Assembly (NCBI GenBank): GCA_021613335.1
Contig: JAJTWR010000275.1
Coordinates: forward strand, 1,496,001 to 1,560,000
DNA from: Whitmania pigra
Lineage: Eukaryota; Annelida; Clitellata; Hirudinida; Haemopidae
Length of the DNA: 64,000 nt
Direction of reading: 5' to 3'
Shown one piece after another: positions 26,399 to 42,728 of this stretch (position 1 is the first letter of the stretch; each line of letters opens with the position of its first letter). The notes beneath the pieces were generated by a model. It was given only the letters and a program-made list of their open reading frames with translations, did not search any database and was not told where the DNA came from. Both the position numbers and the translations under genes were made by a program.

Positions 26399-27310
26399 CT
26401 ACTGCAGGTAGGTCAGCAGGTAGTTCTTACTGTAACAGTCGTAAGAGGCGGTTAAAAAGCAAGAGAAATTTTAAAATTACTTAAATTCACGAAATTGTAG
26501 TTAGTTACTTAGTCTGATAACCTCTTATAATTTAATAACATTTCAAATGAAATAAACCTGCTAAAACAAAGGTTCGAGATGAGATTTGAACTCGAGTCTT
26601 AAAGCTGCCTGATTCCGAAAACATCAAGACTAGCCAAACAATAGATAATGTAATTATTTATAATTACAAAATTTAATTAACTGACAATTAACTTCAAAGC
26701 GAACACATCAACAAAAGGACCGGGTGGCGCCCGCGGTTCCAGGGGGTCGGTTCAGGAAGGACCGTACAATTTCCAAGATTTGCGAAGTAACCGCGCGGCT
26801 ATGCCGGCCCCACATGTTTGGCGGTCAAAACTTTGACTAAAGGGAAACATTTGAAGATTTGTTCATTAAAGATTTCGAACAATTAAGAAATATACCAAAA
26901 ATTTGGAGATAATCCACACAATGGTTAATATAATCATTTGTAATGTAAAATTACAATAAAATATAATTATTTGAAATATAAAATTATAATAAAATATAAT
27001 TATTTGTAATATAAAATTATAATAAAATATAATTATTTGTAATATAAAATTATAATTAAATAAATTATTTGTAATTACAAAATTAAATCGTTTGAATTCG
27101 ATTCGGAAGTGTCGTACCAATTTGAATTCAGCGTAGTAACCTCATGGCTAAAACTCTCTATGTCAGATTGTTAATAATAATAATAATAATAATTAATTTA
27201 TAATATTGTTGATGACAATTTTGACTAAAAAGGGGCTGAACATATAACTCTGCATATAAATGCAGAAAATGTGAAAGTGTTCTATTTACATAAATTTACT
27301 TATTTATTAT
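26399..27310 (-). repeat. tRNA-like repeat family, copy paired with 31066-31880
   Basis: Highly similar to 31066-31880 over its length, starting from CTACTGCAGGTAGGTCAGCA. It contains a B-box-like segment (reverse complement of GAGTTCAAATCTCATCTCG, near 26575-26600) and an A-box-like one (reverse complement of GCCGCGCGGTTACTTCGC, near 26786-26806) about 200 bp apart. Family members lie in the other orientation at 47.8-51.5 kb. No open reading frame of note. Confidence 0.75.
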
Positions 27311-28165
27311 ATTATTTACATAATGGATGCGTTAAGTAGTAACAGCAAAATGGTTCGAGTCGAGATTTGAACACGGGTCCTAACATCTGCTTTGGTTACA
27401 AACCATGAAGGCGACTTTGATAGCTTTAAGGCCAACAAAACAATATTAATTTAATTTAATTAATTTTTGCAATTACAACACCTAAAAACATAAAATGCCT
27501 AATTTTTGCAATTAAAACACATAAAAATAAACAAATAAACAAATAACATGCGAACAAAAGATCCAGATGGCGCGCGCTGTTATGGGGGTCGAATCTCTAA
27601 TTCATTTGGTCATTTGTCATTCATCACCATCATCATCATCATCGTCGTTAACCTCTGTTAGTCGGCGAATGACTAATCTTCAGTAACTATTAATATTATA
27701 ATATTCAAAGACATTTATGATTAAAAACAAAATTTTCGAAAGTCTCACCATTTCTTCGACATTAATATTCATGGGGCTGCGTTATTCCACGGAGCTCCAA
27801 AAAATTTTAGGAGAATATCGTACCAAGTAACACAAATTAGCTCTAATAAATTTTAAAATTTTTCATACAATTCCATGATGACTTTTTAAAGCTCTGTAAT
27901 ATTGCGCTAATTTAATTATTCATAATTTCGGCCATCGACAGAAATTTCTGGCCCCTTATTTTTTTTATTAATTTGGCAATAGAAAAATAAAAAAGTTTCG
28001 GGCGGGCTCCTATACTCCTCGGTTGGTTTCCCGCTATTAATTTATAGTAGATTTTGGTACAATACTGACACTCGATAGAGACTATCCAAATCTTAATGCT
28101 GAAATATCCAGTCATATTCATTATTCTCCAAATTATATTAATTATATTGTAATTGTAGTTAATTT
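27311..28165. other. AT-rich spacer with a partial repeat unit
   Basis: A further diverged B-box-like segment (reverse complement of GACCCGTGTTCAAATCTCGA) sits at about 27355-27380. Nothing coding is seen apart from repeat remnants. Confidence 0.4.
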
Positions 28166-29976
28166 ATATAGAACACATGCATAGCGTCAGAGGGTCATCA
28201 CCTTGTAACCACGAAAGCACAAAAGATTGGACTCATGTTCAACCCCAAGAAGTGTGCCTCTCTCAATGTAATCGGAAAGAAGCACGATGCGCTAGAGACG
28301 GTGTTCACCGTTCAGGGTTCACAGAAGGACGGGCATTATCGCCATCTAGGAGTGCCGACAGGTTACCGGTCCTTTGTCCTAGTAAAAGAAACAGTAGCAG
28401 ACATCATCCAGGATCTGGAGAAAATCGACAGATTCCTCCTCGCTTCTTGGCAGAAGCTGTCAGCAGTGAACACACTACTGATCACACGGCTGCAGTTTCT
28501 GTTAAAAAGTGGATATGTGGAGAAGCAGGACCTCCAAACCTACGATGACAAAGTAGTCCAAGTAGCACTTAAATGAACTTGCATCACAGGTAGAGGCAGC
28601 AAAGAAATCATGTATTTGACATTTAACCAAGGAGGATTTGGACTTTTTCCGACCGATGTTATGGCGGAAATTTCTGTCATTTCCCAAGCGACAAAAAACC
28701 TCTGGAGCAAGGAGAAACTTCTCGCCAAGCTGGCGTAGGGGTTCCCGAGAGCAACCGGGGTTCTAAAAAGGACGGGAGCAACCAATGACAACGACCAGGC
28801 CAGATTCCTGAACTCGGCAACGATAGAATTAACATAATGAGAAGAACCTGTGGAGTAGGACCAGAATATATACTTCTCACTTCAAAAGCAAGGTGAGAAG
28901 TTTTCAGTGTTCAGATAAGGAAGCACCTGTCCCGACGATGAACGGCCGAGTGCTCACACCACAGACGGTCGAGAAAGAGTTCAAAGCTGCATACCGTGGA
29001 ACACAGTTGAGAGCACTGCTGGCAAAATCAGATCAGGGAAAGGTGCTGGCACACATCAGCCTTAACCCTGTGTCGAACCACTTTGTGTGGAAGGGCCAGT
29101 ATATAAGGTTCCTAGACTGGAGATTTATTTTCAAAGCCAGACTCAATACCATCAGTCAAAGGGGAAATAGGAGATGGGAGCCAAGCAATGATACGGCATG
29201 CCTCTACTGTAAATACGATCAGGAAACACTGCCGCACGTCTTGAGCTGCTGCCCAAGGACTAATGGTAGAATACCCAGCGACACAACGCCGTTCTTGACA
29301 GAATTGTTAAGGGAATCCCGTCCGGAGAGTGGATCAGCGTAAGGATTGATTGGAAGTTACCAGGCTCGGAGTCCAGGGAACAAAAACGGCAATGATCGTC
29401 GACATCAAAGTTTCCTTTGAAGGCGAAGAAGACAAACTTGAAGATTTGAGACAGGAAAAGATAACTAAGTACCAAAAACGAAATGCCAAACTGGAAGCGC
29501 GAGGCTATAAAACAGCGTTAGACGCCATAGTAGTAGGAGCACTTGGAACATGGCACTCCGAAAACGACCGAGTAGTATGATTGAACGAAATCGACTGCGT
29601 TTACGGACAGAAAATGCGCAAACAAATCGAAGCGGAAACAATAGGATGGTCAAGAGACATCTACCATTACCATAGGCAAGGCTTAATCCCAGATAGAGTG
29701 CTCGCTATATCACTTCTAGAACCGGTTAGCCAAGAAACGTTACCTTTAGGCCCACAAAGTCTGGAAAATGAAACCAAAGAGGCAATGTCCGATATGACCA
29801 TGGAGGTCACGCCCGTATCGACCGAGAATGCCGAAGACCGACAAGACTTCGAGACCGGGTGGAAAGTGTTAGACGTAGTCGCATCCGAGGAGGATGTACG
29901 TACACCAAGACAGAGAAACGGATCTTACAGCACGGTATGTCCTGAACCACATGTATCTCTAAGACTCTTTTTTTAA
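28166..29976 (+). pseudogene. 5'-truncated, decayed R2-clade non-LTR retrotransposon
   Basis: Broken reading frames match the 3' half of an R2-type LINE. 28235-28576 gives the end of the reverse transcriptase and thumb (LMFNPKKCASL, HLGVPTGYRSF, LLASWQKLSAVNTLLI), continued past a stop by NQGGFGLFP. 28893-29342 carries the C-terminal zinc finger (ACLYCKYDQETLPHVLSCC). 29350-29700 shows the restriction-like endonuclease region (KTAMIVDIKVSFEG, EKITKYQ, IVVGALGTW) ending in IGWSRDIYHYH. The catalytic RT core and all 5' sequence are missing, and stops or frameshifts occur near 28574, 28738, 28836, 29340 and 29578, so the copy is dead. R2 normally inserts into 28S rDNA; no rDNA is seen next to this copy. 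Confidence 0.85.
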
Positions 29977-30762
29977 CTACGCCGTACTTTTTGTTTTGGG
30001 CGGCAGAGTTTGACGTGACTAGTTGTCGCTGTTTGAAGTGTTTTTCGGAGAAACAATAGACATTAACAATAGACAATAATACAATAAAATAATAATAATA
30101 ATAACAGTTATTATACGTGGTTATAGTCATCAAATGTAAATGTTAACAATTATAGTGCTTTATCCGATTTTCTGGATATTTATCTTTTTAAATCATTGCT
30201 ATTAATTATTATTATTATTTATTAATTTTTCAAAATAATGACATTTGTTCAGCCTATTTTTAGCCGTGGGTGGGTAATATATTTTTTAATCTAGATATTT
30301 TTAATGCAACTTATGTTTAGAATCAGGACAACGAAGGAGGCCAGAACGATAAGTGCAACGATACCCCGTCCGTGTTTTAAAACCTAATTTGTTTGCATCT
30401 CAATCACCGAATTTACATAGCACAGGAGTCCGTGGCTACTCTGCCTAGAAGCTCCAAATTTTTGTAGAAAAAAAAACTTAAAAAAGGTGCTTATTTATTC
30501 ATCCATCCCCCAAAAAAAATCATCCGCAGAAACAATTGAGGCCAAAGTCAAGCAAATGTTTCCACCAATTTTCTCTCAATTTTCACCAATTTCCACCTCT
30601 TTGTGGTTTTATTGTGAAGTTGTAACGAAGACTGCGCAATTGTTTAGCAGCTTCAAGTTTGCCCCTTTTAATGTTAACCTTCAACGTTGAAGTGTAAGGG
30701 GCATAAAATGGTTCTGAAATGTCGCTAACAAGATGAAAAAACAGTCGCACGACCACAGAGTC
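29977..30762. other. AT-rich spacer 3' of the LINE remnant
   Basis: No coding signal. The 3' end of the LINE is not defined by a poly(A) tract or target duplication that I can see. Confidence 0.4.
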
Positions 30763-31065
<303 letters not shown>

Positions 31066-31880
31066 ATCTACTGCAGGTAGGTCAGCAGGTAGTTCTTACT
31101 GTAACAGTCGTAAGAGGCGGTAAAAAAAGGCAAGAGAAATTTTAAAATTACTTAAATTCACGAAATTGTAGTTAGTTACTTAGTCTGATAACCTCTTGTA
31201 ATTTAATAACATTTCAAATGAAATAAACCTGCTAAAACAAAGGTTCGAGATGAGATTTGAACTCGAGTCTTAAAAGCTGCCTGATTCCGAACAATGGAGA
31301 AATACTCCGAAAACTTCATGACTAATCAAATAATGGTTAATGTAATTATTTATAATTACAAAATTTAATTAACTGCGTCAAAGCGAACACATTAACAAAA
31401 GGGCCGGGTGGCGCCCGCGGTTTTAAGGGGTGGTCCTGGAAGGACCGTACTAGTTCCAAGTTTTGCGAAGTAACCGCGCGGCTAAGCCGGCCCCGAATGG
31501 CTAGCGTTTGAAACTTTGACTAAAGGGGAACCTTTGAAGCTTTAGTCATTAAAGATTTCAAACAATTGAAAAATATACCAAAAACTTGGAGATCATCCAC
31601 ACAATGATTAATATAATTATTTGTAATATAAAATTATAATAAAATATAATTATTTGTGATTACAACATTAAATCATTTGAATTCGATTCAAAAGTGTCGT
31701 ACCAATTTGAATTCAGCGAAGTAACCTCGTGGCTAAAACTGGCTATGTCAGATTGTTAATAATAATAATAAATTTATAATATTGTTGATGACAATTTTAA
31801 ATAAAAAGGGACTGAACCTATAACTCTGCATATAAATGCAGAAATTGTGAAAGTGTTCTATTTACATAAATTTACATAAA
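31066..31880 (-). repeat. tRNA-like repeat family, second copy of the direct pair
   Basis: Direct counterpart of 26399-27310, including GGGCCGGGTGGCGCCCGCGG and the GAAGTAACCGCGCGGCTAAG segment at about 31467. A small indel pattern distinguishes the copies. It lies directly downstream (3') of BPI gene C. Confidence 0.75.
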
Positions 31881-32012
31881 ACGGCAAAAACAAATTTTAA
31901 TTTTTTTCTCAATAAATTTATTTCTCAAATGTTTATAATTAAAAAATATTTTGTATAAAACTAAATTTTCAAAAGATATTACTAATAATTTCAGTTCAGC
32001 AAATACCCGACA

Positions 32013-34483
32013 TCATCCAACATAAGCAACGTTGCTGGTCACGCCGACATACCTGTCGTACACCTGGATCAGAGAATCATGAAGCTGAATACCATAAAGC
32101 GTGTGTATAGGGAATCCTTGGGATAAGAATTCGTTAACGGCAGGGAGCAAAAGCATGGTTACATCACTGATGATTAGCTTCAGGTTTTTGGCACTGGAAT
32201 CGGGTGATGACAGGTAAGTGAGATTTGGCTTGAAATCTTCAACCTTACCAAAAATTCTGTTTCTGGATATCCAGGCTTCCAGCCGAGCGTAGATAGCTAC
32301 TTTAACGGTGAGTGCGCTTGAGTTTGATCCATCGGCATGTTGGACGATGATGCTGCCTGCAATTTCTCCGCTGATTGAAATGTTTCCAGGTTTGAAGGAA
32401 ACTAAGGGTGGGACTGAAGGTTCAACTGAAACTGTCAATCCTGTTCCTTTGATTGAAACGCCCGCCTCATTCAACAGCCCAAACATAGCCCTCTAAAATA
32501 TAGTGCATTTTGGTTTATTACTTTTGCCAAACGGAAAAACCATTGTCTATAAAGCAACTCTAAAATACTAGTTGTGATAATTTTGATGTCGATATTTTTC
32601 AGTAGTAAAAAATGAAGTGCAATTGATACAAAACGCCGTGTAAAATTTAGCACATAAGTACAAACACATTCTAAAACATACATAATATATATATATATAT
32701 ATACATGTATGTACAATATATATTCATATATATGTATGTACAATATATATTCAACTAACAACAAAAATGTCATCTTCCAGATCCAAACTATAGTAAAGTT
32801 TCCTGGTCTTGTGGAGAACACGGAATGCGCTGTTGAATGTGACATCGGACACGGTTGCGCTTACCATGTGAGACTTTAGTTCTTGTGCTACTGGGGCCTT
32901 GAGGAAATTATTATTACGAATTATTAATGGCGCGAATAGTCAACCTTTAGTAATACCGTATTTAGTAATAATTTAGGACCACAATTTTCGAAATTCTCAC
33001 CATTTCTTGGACATTATCTCCAGCGAACCTCCCGTTCAATCTGAAAGAAACTATGTCTGTTCCAAAGATCGGGTCGGCAATCAGTGCATAGTTTAGGAAC
33101 AAAACGTCGTTGAACTGTGCTTGCATGTTGAGTTTTTCCAGGTTTTTAGAGGTCATCCCTTCAATGGCATTCTTTGCTTCTTCGCAGACAAGGGTTTCGA
33201 AAGAATTTCTGATTTTATTCTTGTAGAGCCTGAATATGATAAGATGGTAAGAATCGGGTGTGTGGTTTGACAGAAGCAGCATAAAATGACCCATAAAACA
33301 AGATAAACGCTCCAACTATCAATGAAGGATTGCTCGATTATTTGAGCATTGATAAAAACAGATTAGTCGAGACCAACTTTAAATAACCCAATTAATGATG
33401 TATTAGTTTTAATATAAGATTAATCAATCGATTGGAATAGATTTTTTAGATAAATTAACTCTCCTTGTACTTTTTTTCATGCATACATGTTAAATAATTA
33501 CTATTAAGTTTGAAAATTTTCAACATTCTTACTTCAAAAGTATATTGTAAAACCAGTTTGCCCGACTGCTAAAATCGATTTGTACATCCCTGATGGAACA
33601 TTTGCAGTCAGTTGTTATGACATTTGGAGAACCGCTTTCGCTTTTCTTAACAGAAACTGAAACTTCGACGGAGATTCCCTTGGCGGATGCTTTGAACGAA
33701 CCTTGGTCTCCAAAATTAATGAGACTTGCTCGGTACTTGTACTCCCACTCACTGGTGGCGGTAAGTCCTGCCCCACTGAGTGTCAAGGTCAGTCCTTTGG
33801 ATGGGTTCAGTTTTACTGTGGCTGGGGGCCCTTTGAACGCTGTTATCTTGGCATTTATTTAATGAATGTAATATTAATTTCCGCATTCTAAAATTGAAAT
33901 AAGTTGAAGACAATACATATTTGCCAGAAAACATTAGTAAACGTGCCATAACTCTCTACTAACCCTAACTAAGCCTTACCCAATTTCTAGAGATTGTTTG
34001 ATAAATAAGGCACTTACGTTGGTATCCTTGAACCAATAGTCGATATGAGCTACTTTTAAATCCGCCATTCCTGCCATGTTGTCAATTCGAGCTCCTTTGA
34101 TATTTTCTTCAAAAAATTCAAGCAAAATAGTAGCAACAAAATCCAAGCCCTTCTTTGTAAGGACCAATTCAATTCCGCCAATGTCTGCCTGTGTTTTCTG
34201 TGTTTCTTGGAAATAATTTTAAAGTTACTATAGTTAATTGGGGATATATAATATGATAAATATTGTTAGATACTTATCATAATAAATATCTGAAGTACAT
34301 ACAGTGCAATAAAGGGCTAACCCTTAACCTAATTATAATCTCAGCTTAATTAATGTTTAAATAAAATTAACATATGTTAACCGATATATAACCATTATTG
34401 TAGTATTTATTAGATATCTTACCTTTTAAGGAAGCTGACGTTAGTGACACGAACAGCAAGCAACTCGACAATAAGCTTTTCAT
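32013..34483 (-). CDS. BPI/LBP-like secreted lipid-binding protein, gene C
   Basis: Six exons: 34483-34423, 34205-34018, 33846-33533, 33229-33001, 32897-32760, 32492-32013; 469 residues. Signal peptide MKSLLSSCLLFVSLTSAS. The N-terminal barrel starts VLTKKGLDFVATILLEFF; the cysteine pair is in TTDCKCSIRDV and TLVCEEAKNA. Exon 5 must be read in the frame giving KLYYSLDLEDDIFV, ending at a GTTAGT donor as in gene B; the longer overlapping frame through this exon is not the gene. Exon 6 carries LSQGFPIHTLYGIQL, which lacks the usual second proline of the PLP motif. Exon lengths 314/229/138/480 equal those of B, D and F. Confidence 0.92.
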
Positions 34484-34570
34484 TTCAAGTTTCAATACCA
34501 ACAGACGTCTAATAATGTCAAACATGCCGAACGAGAAAGAAGAGACGGTGACATTTATGACAATCCCGCG

Positions 34571-34580
34571 CCTTTATATA
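34571..34580 (-). promoter_or_regulatory. TATA box of BPI gene C
   Basis: TATATAAAGG on the minus strand, about 90 nt upstream of the ATG. Confidence 0.6.
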
Positions 34581-35163
34581 AACCGTCTGCTGCTTGTTCA
34601 GCCAGTAATGCAGAACCGAAATGTTTCAATCACAAGTGACTTTAGCTGTCAAGGTTTGGAAATCAAAGGAGCTTGAAACGAGTGTCTTGTCTTATTTTTG
34701 AGTACTTGAATCATCACTAATGTTGTTCGACACTTGTGGTTCGATTACTGTCAAGTTGTTGAGCTTTCAATCTTTATTAAATGGATTTAAGTTGAGAAAT
34801 AAGAAAATAAGCTTTAATTATTCATTCAAATAATATTCCTTTAGTGTTGGTTTATACAGTTTATTTATTGATTTGTGATTGATGAAGGCTAATTTTTTTA
34901 TGTCATCAATTATTTTATTTGTTTGAGCAAAACGTCAATTAATAGATGCGATAAAATGTGCGATGTATTGTTGACTAAAAAAAAAGTTACAAATAGCTGA
35001 CAGCGACTTAATATTTAAAAATGTCATTCAAATGCGGTAATATCTGAATGCTAAAATCACAATTTTTTATTTAATAACAACGTAATTCGATAAATAAAAT
35101 TATTTATCGCTAAAATTGCACTCTTTTGAAGCATCTCAGAGCACGACAAAGCGCCAACAAATT
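34581..35163. other. intergenic between BPI genes C and D
   Basis: AT-rich; nothing recognised beyond possible upstream control sequence of gene C. Confidence 0.4.
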
Positions 35164-37525
35164 TCATCCGTGGTACACCGCATTAGTGGACACAGTGATG
35201 TGGCCGTCGTTCAAATGAATCACTGAATCATAGAATGATACCCCAGCTACGTTAGGCAAGGGCAGTCCTTTGGCCAAGGCTTCGTCGACCGAAGGAATGA
35301 GCAGATTAGCCAAAGTTACCACGGCCTGGTTGATCTTTTCCAGGTCAATAATGGAAAGGGAGCAATAAGTGAGCCTCGGGGTTAGATTAAGGACGGAGCC
35401 GACGATTTTAGTGTCTTGGATTTCCGCCCTCATCTGATAATCCAGAGCAAACTTGATTAGAATGGCAGTGACCCTCGTCCCTGCTGTATCCAGGACATCG
35501 ATCCTTGCCTCTGCTTCGGCATTGACCGCGAGACTTCCTTGTTGGAAAGTCACCTTAGGAGCAGACGAAGCTCCAATAGAAATTCCAATACTGGTGGCAT
35601 TAAATTCGACTTCGACCCCGTCTTCCAGTACGGACGTTATGTTCTGAATCATCGAGAGTTGGTGTTATGAAAAAACTGTAGTGTGATGTTAATGTTGTTA
35701 AGTGAATAAAAAATAAAATGAAATAAATTCACGATTTTACCACGATGCCACTTTGAACTAAAGAATACCATCCTTTCTGTTGCTAATTATCTAAAAATGT
35801 TTTTCTGTGATTTTGTCGACAATTTGTTAACATTTTGATTTGAAAAACAAAACTCAGTGGCACTAACAGCAAGTATGTCGGTTGCAAATGTTTCATCAAA
35901 TTGGAACTTGTTGTTACTGAACAGCAGACGACTTGCACTGTTGAAGACGACATCAGAAATTGAGACACTGATCATACGATCTGTCGAAGCTTGCATCGCA
36001 AGGGCCTTCAATTGATATTATAATTTGAATTGATATTATAATTTCACAAATTTCATTTTCATCTAAAAATCACTTCAATCTCACGTTTTCGCTCTCGTAG
36101 TCATTGAGGAATCTTCCGACATGATTGGTTTCCATAAAGTCATTTTGGAAAATGGGATTTCCTGCCAGTCTGTAGTTTATGATTAAGATGTCGTTGATGC
36201 TTGCTTGGAGGTTTAGTGTCGCCAGTTCGCTAACTCCGTTGTTGTTCAACGCATCTTTGGCCTCTTTGCACAAAATTCTTTCCAAAGAGTCTCTGATTTT
36301 GTCTTTATAGAAACTGGAATTTAAAGTCGTCAGCAATTCTATTAGGTGAAATGTTATATACGTTTTGAAATATTAATATAGTATGTTTTAAATTCATTGA
36401 ACAAAAACAACGCTAACTCAAAGATTTAAAAAAAATAATTAACAGAAACGTGATAATAATAATAATTAATTTGAAACACGCGCTAATGTCCATAGCGCTA
36501 ATAACGTTAAAATTGAACTTTTAATGTGAGCCGCTATAGCAGTCACCAACCTCAAAAATATGTTGTACAACCAGCTAGCTCCACCGTGAAGTCTGAAATT
36601 GACATCGCGGATAGAACAGTGGCAACCAGTGGCAGATATGGTCGGGGCACCGTCTGAATTGGCACCCAAAATGACCGAAACGCTGATGGAAATTCCATTG
36701 GCAGAAGCAGTGAAAGATCCGCTGTCCCTCAACTTGATGAACCCTCTCTTGTACTTGTAGCGCCAGTTACCGTCGGCCGAAACCCCTCCTTCGCTCAGCG
36801 ACATGGTCAATCCTTGACCTGGATTCACGGCTACGTTGCTTGAAGGTTTTGTAAAGCTGCTAATCTGTTCAAATGAATGGAATGAATAAGGGTTGTAATA
36901 ATAATAATAATAAGTATAATTTTAATGTAATTATTTATGTGTATATATATTTTATTTATTTTGAGCGAATAGCATCACCGGCATAAAAGTAATAGTTAAT
37001 TCAAATAGCCAAAATCTAACAGGACAATAATACATTTTCCACTGCAAATTGGTCAATTGCCAACCATTCCATAAAAAATGTGCATTTATTGTAAAACATC
37101 TTCTTCAACAAATGTTACTAAATCCATGAACTTACTTTGGTATCCGTAATCTCGTATTCCACATTTCCAATTGCAACGTTCGCAGACCCCCGAAGGTCAT
37201 TAATTTGACTCTGAGGCACCTTCCTTGCTAGGACTTCGACTGCCTGCTCTGCGGCATAATTCAGTGCTCTGTGGGTCAAGACGACCTTGACACCTGCGTT
37301 TCCAACTTCGGCTTGACTCTGCACGTCTGGAAAGTCACGTCGTGAAAATAAATTATTGAGTAATAATTCTGAAATTATTGAATAATAATTCTGAAATTGT
37401 TGACTAATAATTTTGAAATTATTGAGTAATAATTCTGAAATTATTTCCGCAAAGAACTCTGAACGTGAACCTCTCAAAGAGACAAATAGAAGAATGACCA
37501 GAACGAAATCTATCCTAGCGATCAT
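35164..37525 (-). CDS. BPI/LBP-like secreted lipid-binding protein, gene D
   Basis: Six exons: 37525-37471, 37326-37136, 36864-36551, 36313-36085, 36005-35868, 35643-35164; 468 residues. Signal peptide MIARIDFVLVILLFVSLR. The N-terminal barrel starts VVLTHRALNYAAEQAVEV; the cysteine pair is in ATGCHCSIRDV and RILCKEAKDA. The C-terminal barrel begins NITSVLEDG and keeps LAKGLPLPNVAGVSF. Closest to gene F: exon 5 of both starts ALAMQASTDRMISVS, so one is likely a recent tandem duplicate of the other. Intron 1 (37327-37470, 144 nt) contains no stop in the gene frame, so its retention would insert 48 residues; it consists largely of a tandem repeat. Confidence 0.92.
37345..37450. repeat. tandem repeat in intron 1 of BPI gene D
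   Basis: Four to five copies of a unit of about 20-25 bp containing TAATAATTCTGAAATTATTG, with small variations. The array fills most of the intron. Confidence 0.75.
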
Positions 37526-37575
37526 CGTTCCAGTAATCTCGTGAGATTGTTTAAAAGAGAATCTAAGCGCTAACC

Positions 37576-37584
37576 CTTTATATA
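37576..37584 (-). promoter_or_regulatory. TATA box of BPI gene D
   Basis: TATATAAAG on the minus strand, about 55 nt upstream of the ATG. The context GGCGCTATATAAAGG also resembles the SINE tail motif, so it could be SINE-derived. Confidence 0.6.
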
Positions 37585-37619
37585 GCGCCTTTCTTCTTAA
37601 TTGAAAAATTATCAAAAAA

Positions 37620-39375
37620 ATACGGATTTGGAAAACACGTGTTTTCAGAGAAGTAGCAACAGAAAGTAAATTAGGCTTGTGCAGCTAAAATGATGGATGG
37701 TCTGATGCTAATTAGTTCCTGCTTTGAGATAATTTGAAAGTAATTATATTCGCTTATAAAATATTATTGAAAAATATAATTTTCTTCTTTGATGAATTAT
37801 ATTACGGATTATTCGTCAGTTTATTAACGCTAATAATAGTAAACTGTTGATTAATAAATAGAAATTAATTAAATAATTAAAAAAAAATTAATTACTTAAT
37901 CATTACTTGTTAACGTTATTAATTTGATTTTTAACCAATAATAATGAAGATTGGGTTTGTCAAACAGGCTATTGTAATTACTGATTTTTATTAATAAATT
38001 TTTACTTGATAATATTAATGACAATTATAATAATAACAAATATTACAAATATAATAATATGATTATTGATAATATATTAATTATTCGTATAATTGTAATT
38101 ATATTTTGAACTCACAAGACAAATTGTTTCAGTCTAACTAATTAATGAAATCTTTTGAAGAGGATGTTGTCCTCTGAAACTTTCGTTTAATTGTGATTGC
38201 CTTGCATCCTGCAACAGAATAATAAAATAATAATTTCATTCATAATATTAATTAAAGCCTAATTTTTTTATAATAATAACAATAACATAATTTCGTTCAT
38301 AATATTACTAATGGCATAATTTCGATAACAATTAATAATAACATAAAAACTCATCAAAATTTAGACATTCTTAATCATCATTGCGTCGACAGAAATTTCA
38401 GATCCCAAAACAGAGCGGACGTGGGATAATGGAAAACTCCCTCAAAAAAATAGGTGGCGATTGTAAAATTAATATTTTTAAACCGGTATGGACCCTAAGA
38501 AATAGCCGGGCCTCTGGGTTTTGTCCTCCAGCCACCCCTATCATCGGCCCTGGTCGTAAGGAGTCAGCGGTTTGAATATTCAATGGTTTGAATAATAGCT
38601 GTTCATGATTGCTCAACTATCAGATGGTACTTCTATTTGATTTTAAATTTGCCAAATTCCTTAAAATAAAAAATTAGATTTCTCGCTATATGTTATATAA
38701 TGTTTGCAGTATGGGATTTCTTAGCATAATTTCTTTCATAATTTTCTTAATAATTTGCTTCTTAATTTGCTTCATAATTTCCTTCATAATTTGTTTCATA
38801 ATTTCCTTCATAATTAGTTTCCTGATTTCCTTCATAATTTATTTCATAATTTCCTTCATAGTTTGCTTCATAATTTTTTTCATAATTTATTTCATAATTT
38901 CCTTCATAATTTGCTTCATAATTTAGAAATGTCGCAAAGTAAACAACTCTCTTCCAACAAAAAAATCTGTTAGCAATAAAAGAATTCATCACAGTACGAT
39001 CGATTTGAAAAATATCTCACAATTTAGATAAAACAACATTAAAAACATAAATAATTATGAAGTTGAAATTGAAAGAAATTACATCGTTATAAACAAATAA
39101 TAAACTCGAATTGTTTGCAGGACAAAATCAAGAACAAAATCAGAGACGAGATCAAATAAATTAATTGACAAAGAAAGCAATCTCAAATTAATGTCTTTAT
39201 AGATAATTCGCACTGGTGTTTACATCGAGTAATGAAACGATTAAAGCTGAGATAGATAAAAACAAATTAATTATCATGAACGACTCATAGTACTGCAGTA
39301 ATCAGCTACAACAACAACAACTACGGAACCGTCAAAAGGCATAGATTCTCTTAAGAAATTAATTAATAATAATAA
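37620..39375. other. intergenic between BPI genes D and E
   Basis: AT-rich with no coding exon seen. It contains the minisatellite at 38720-38925. Confidence 0.45.
38720..38925. repeat. 12-bp minisatellite
   Basis: About seventeen units of TTCATAATTTCC and variants (GCTTCATAATTT, TAGTTTCCTGAT). Because the unit is a multiple of three, it leaves long open frames on both strands with a periodic peptide; these are not genes. Confidence 0.85.
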
Positions 39376-42568
<3,193 letters not shown>

Positions 42569-42720
42569 TGAATAATTATTTGTTTGCTTACACGATATCA
42601 AACTATTGCTAATTATTAATATTAATAATAATATTAATAATAATAATATTATTATTTCTTAATCTCTCTGCTTAAGTTGAACCAACAAATATATTTTGCT
42701 TACAGACAGAGGGACACAGT

Positions 42721-42728
42721 CTTTTATA
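42721..42728 (-). promoter_or_regulatory. TATA box of BPI gene E
   Basis: TATAAAAG on the minus strand, about 155 nt upstream of the ATG, implying a longer 5' untranslated region than in the paralogs or an unseen leader intron. Confidence 0.5.

Noticed and set aside
32471..32845. A 124-codon minus-strand frame overlapping exon 5 of BPI gene C
   Set aside because: The paralog-consistent frame is a different one, ending at a GTTAGT donor; this frame runs into intron sequence.
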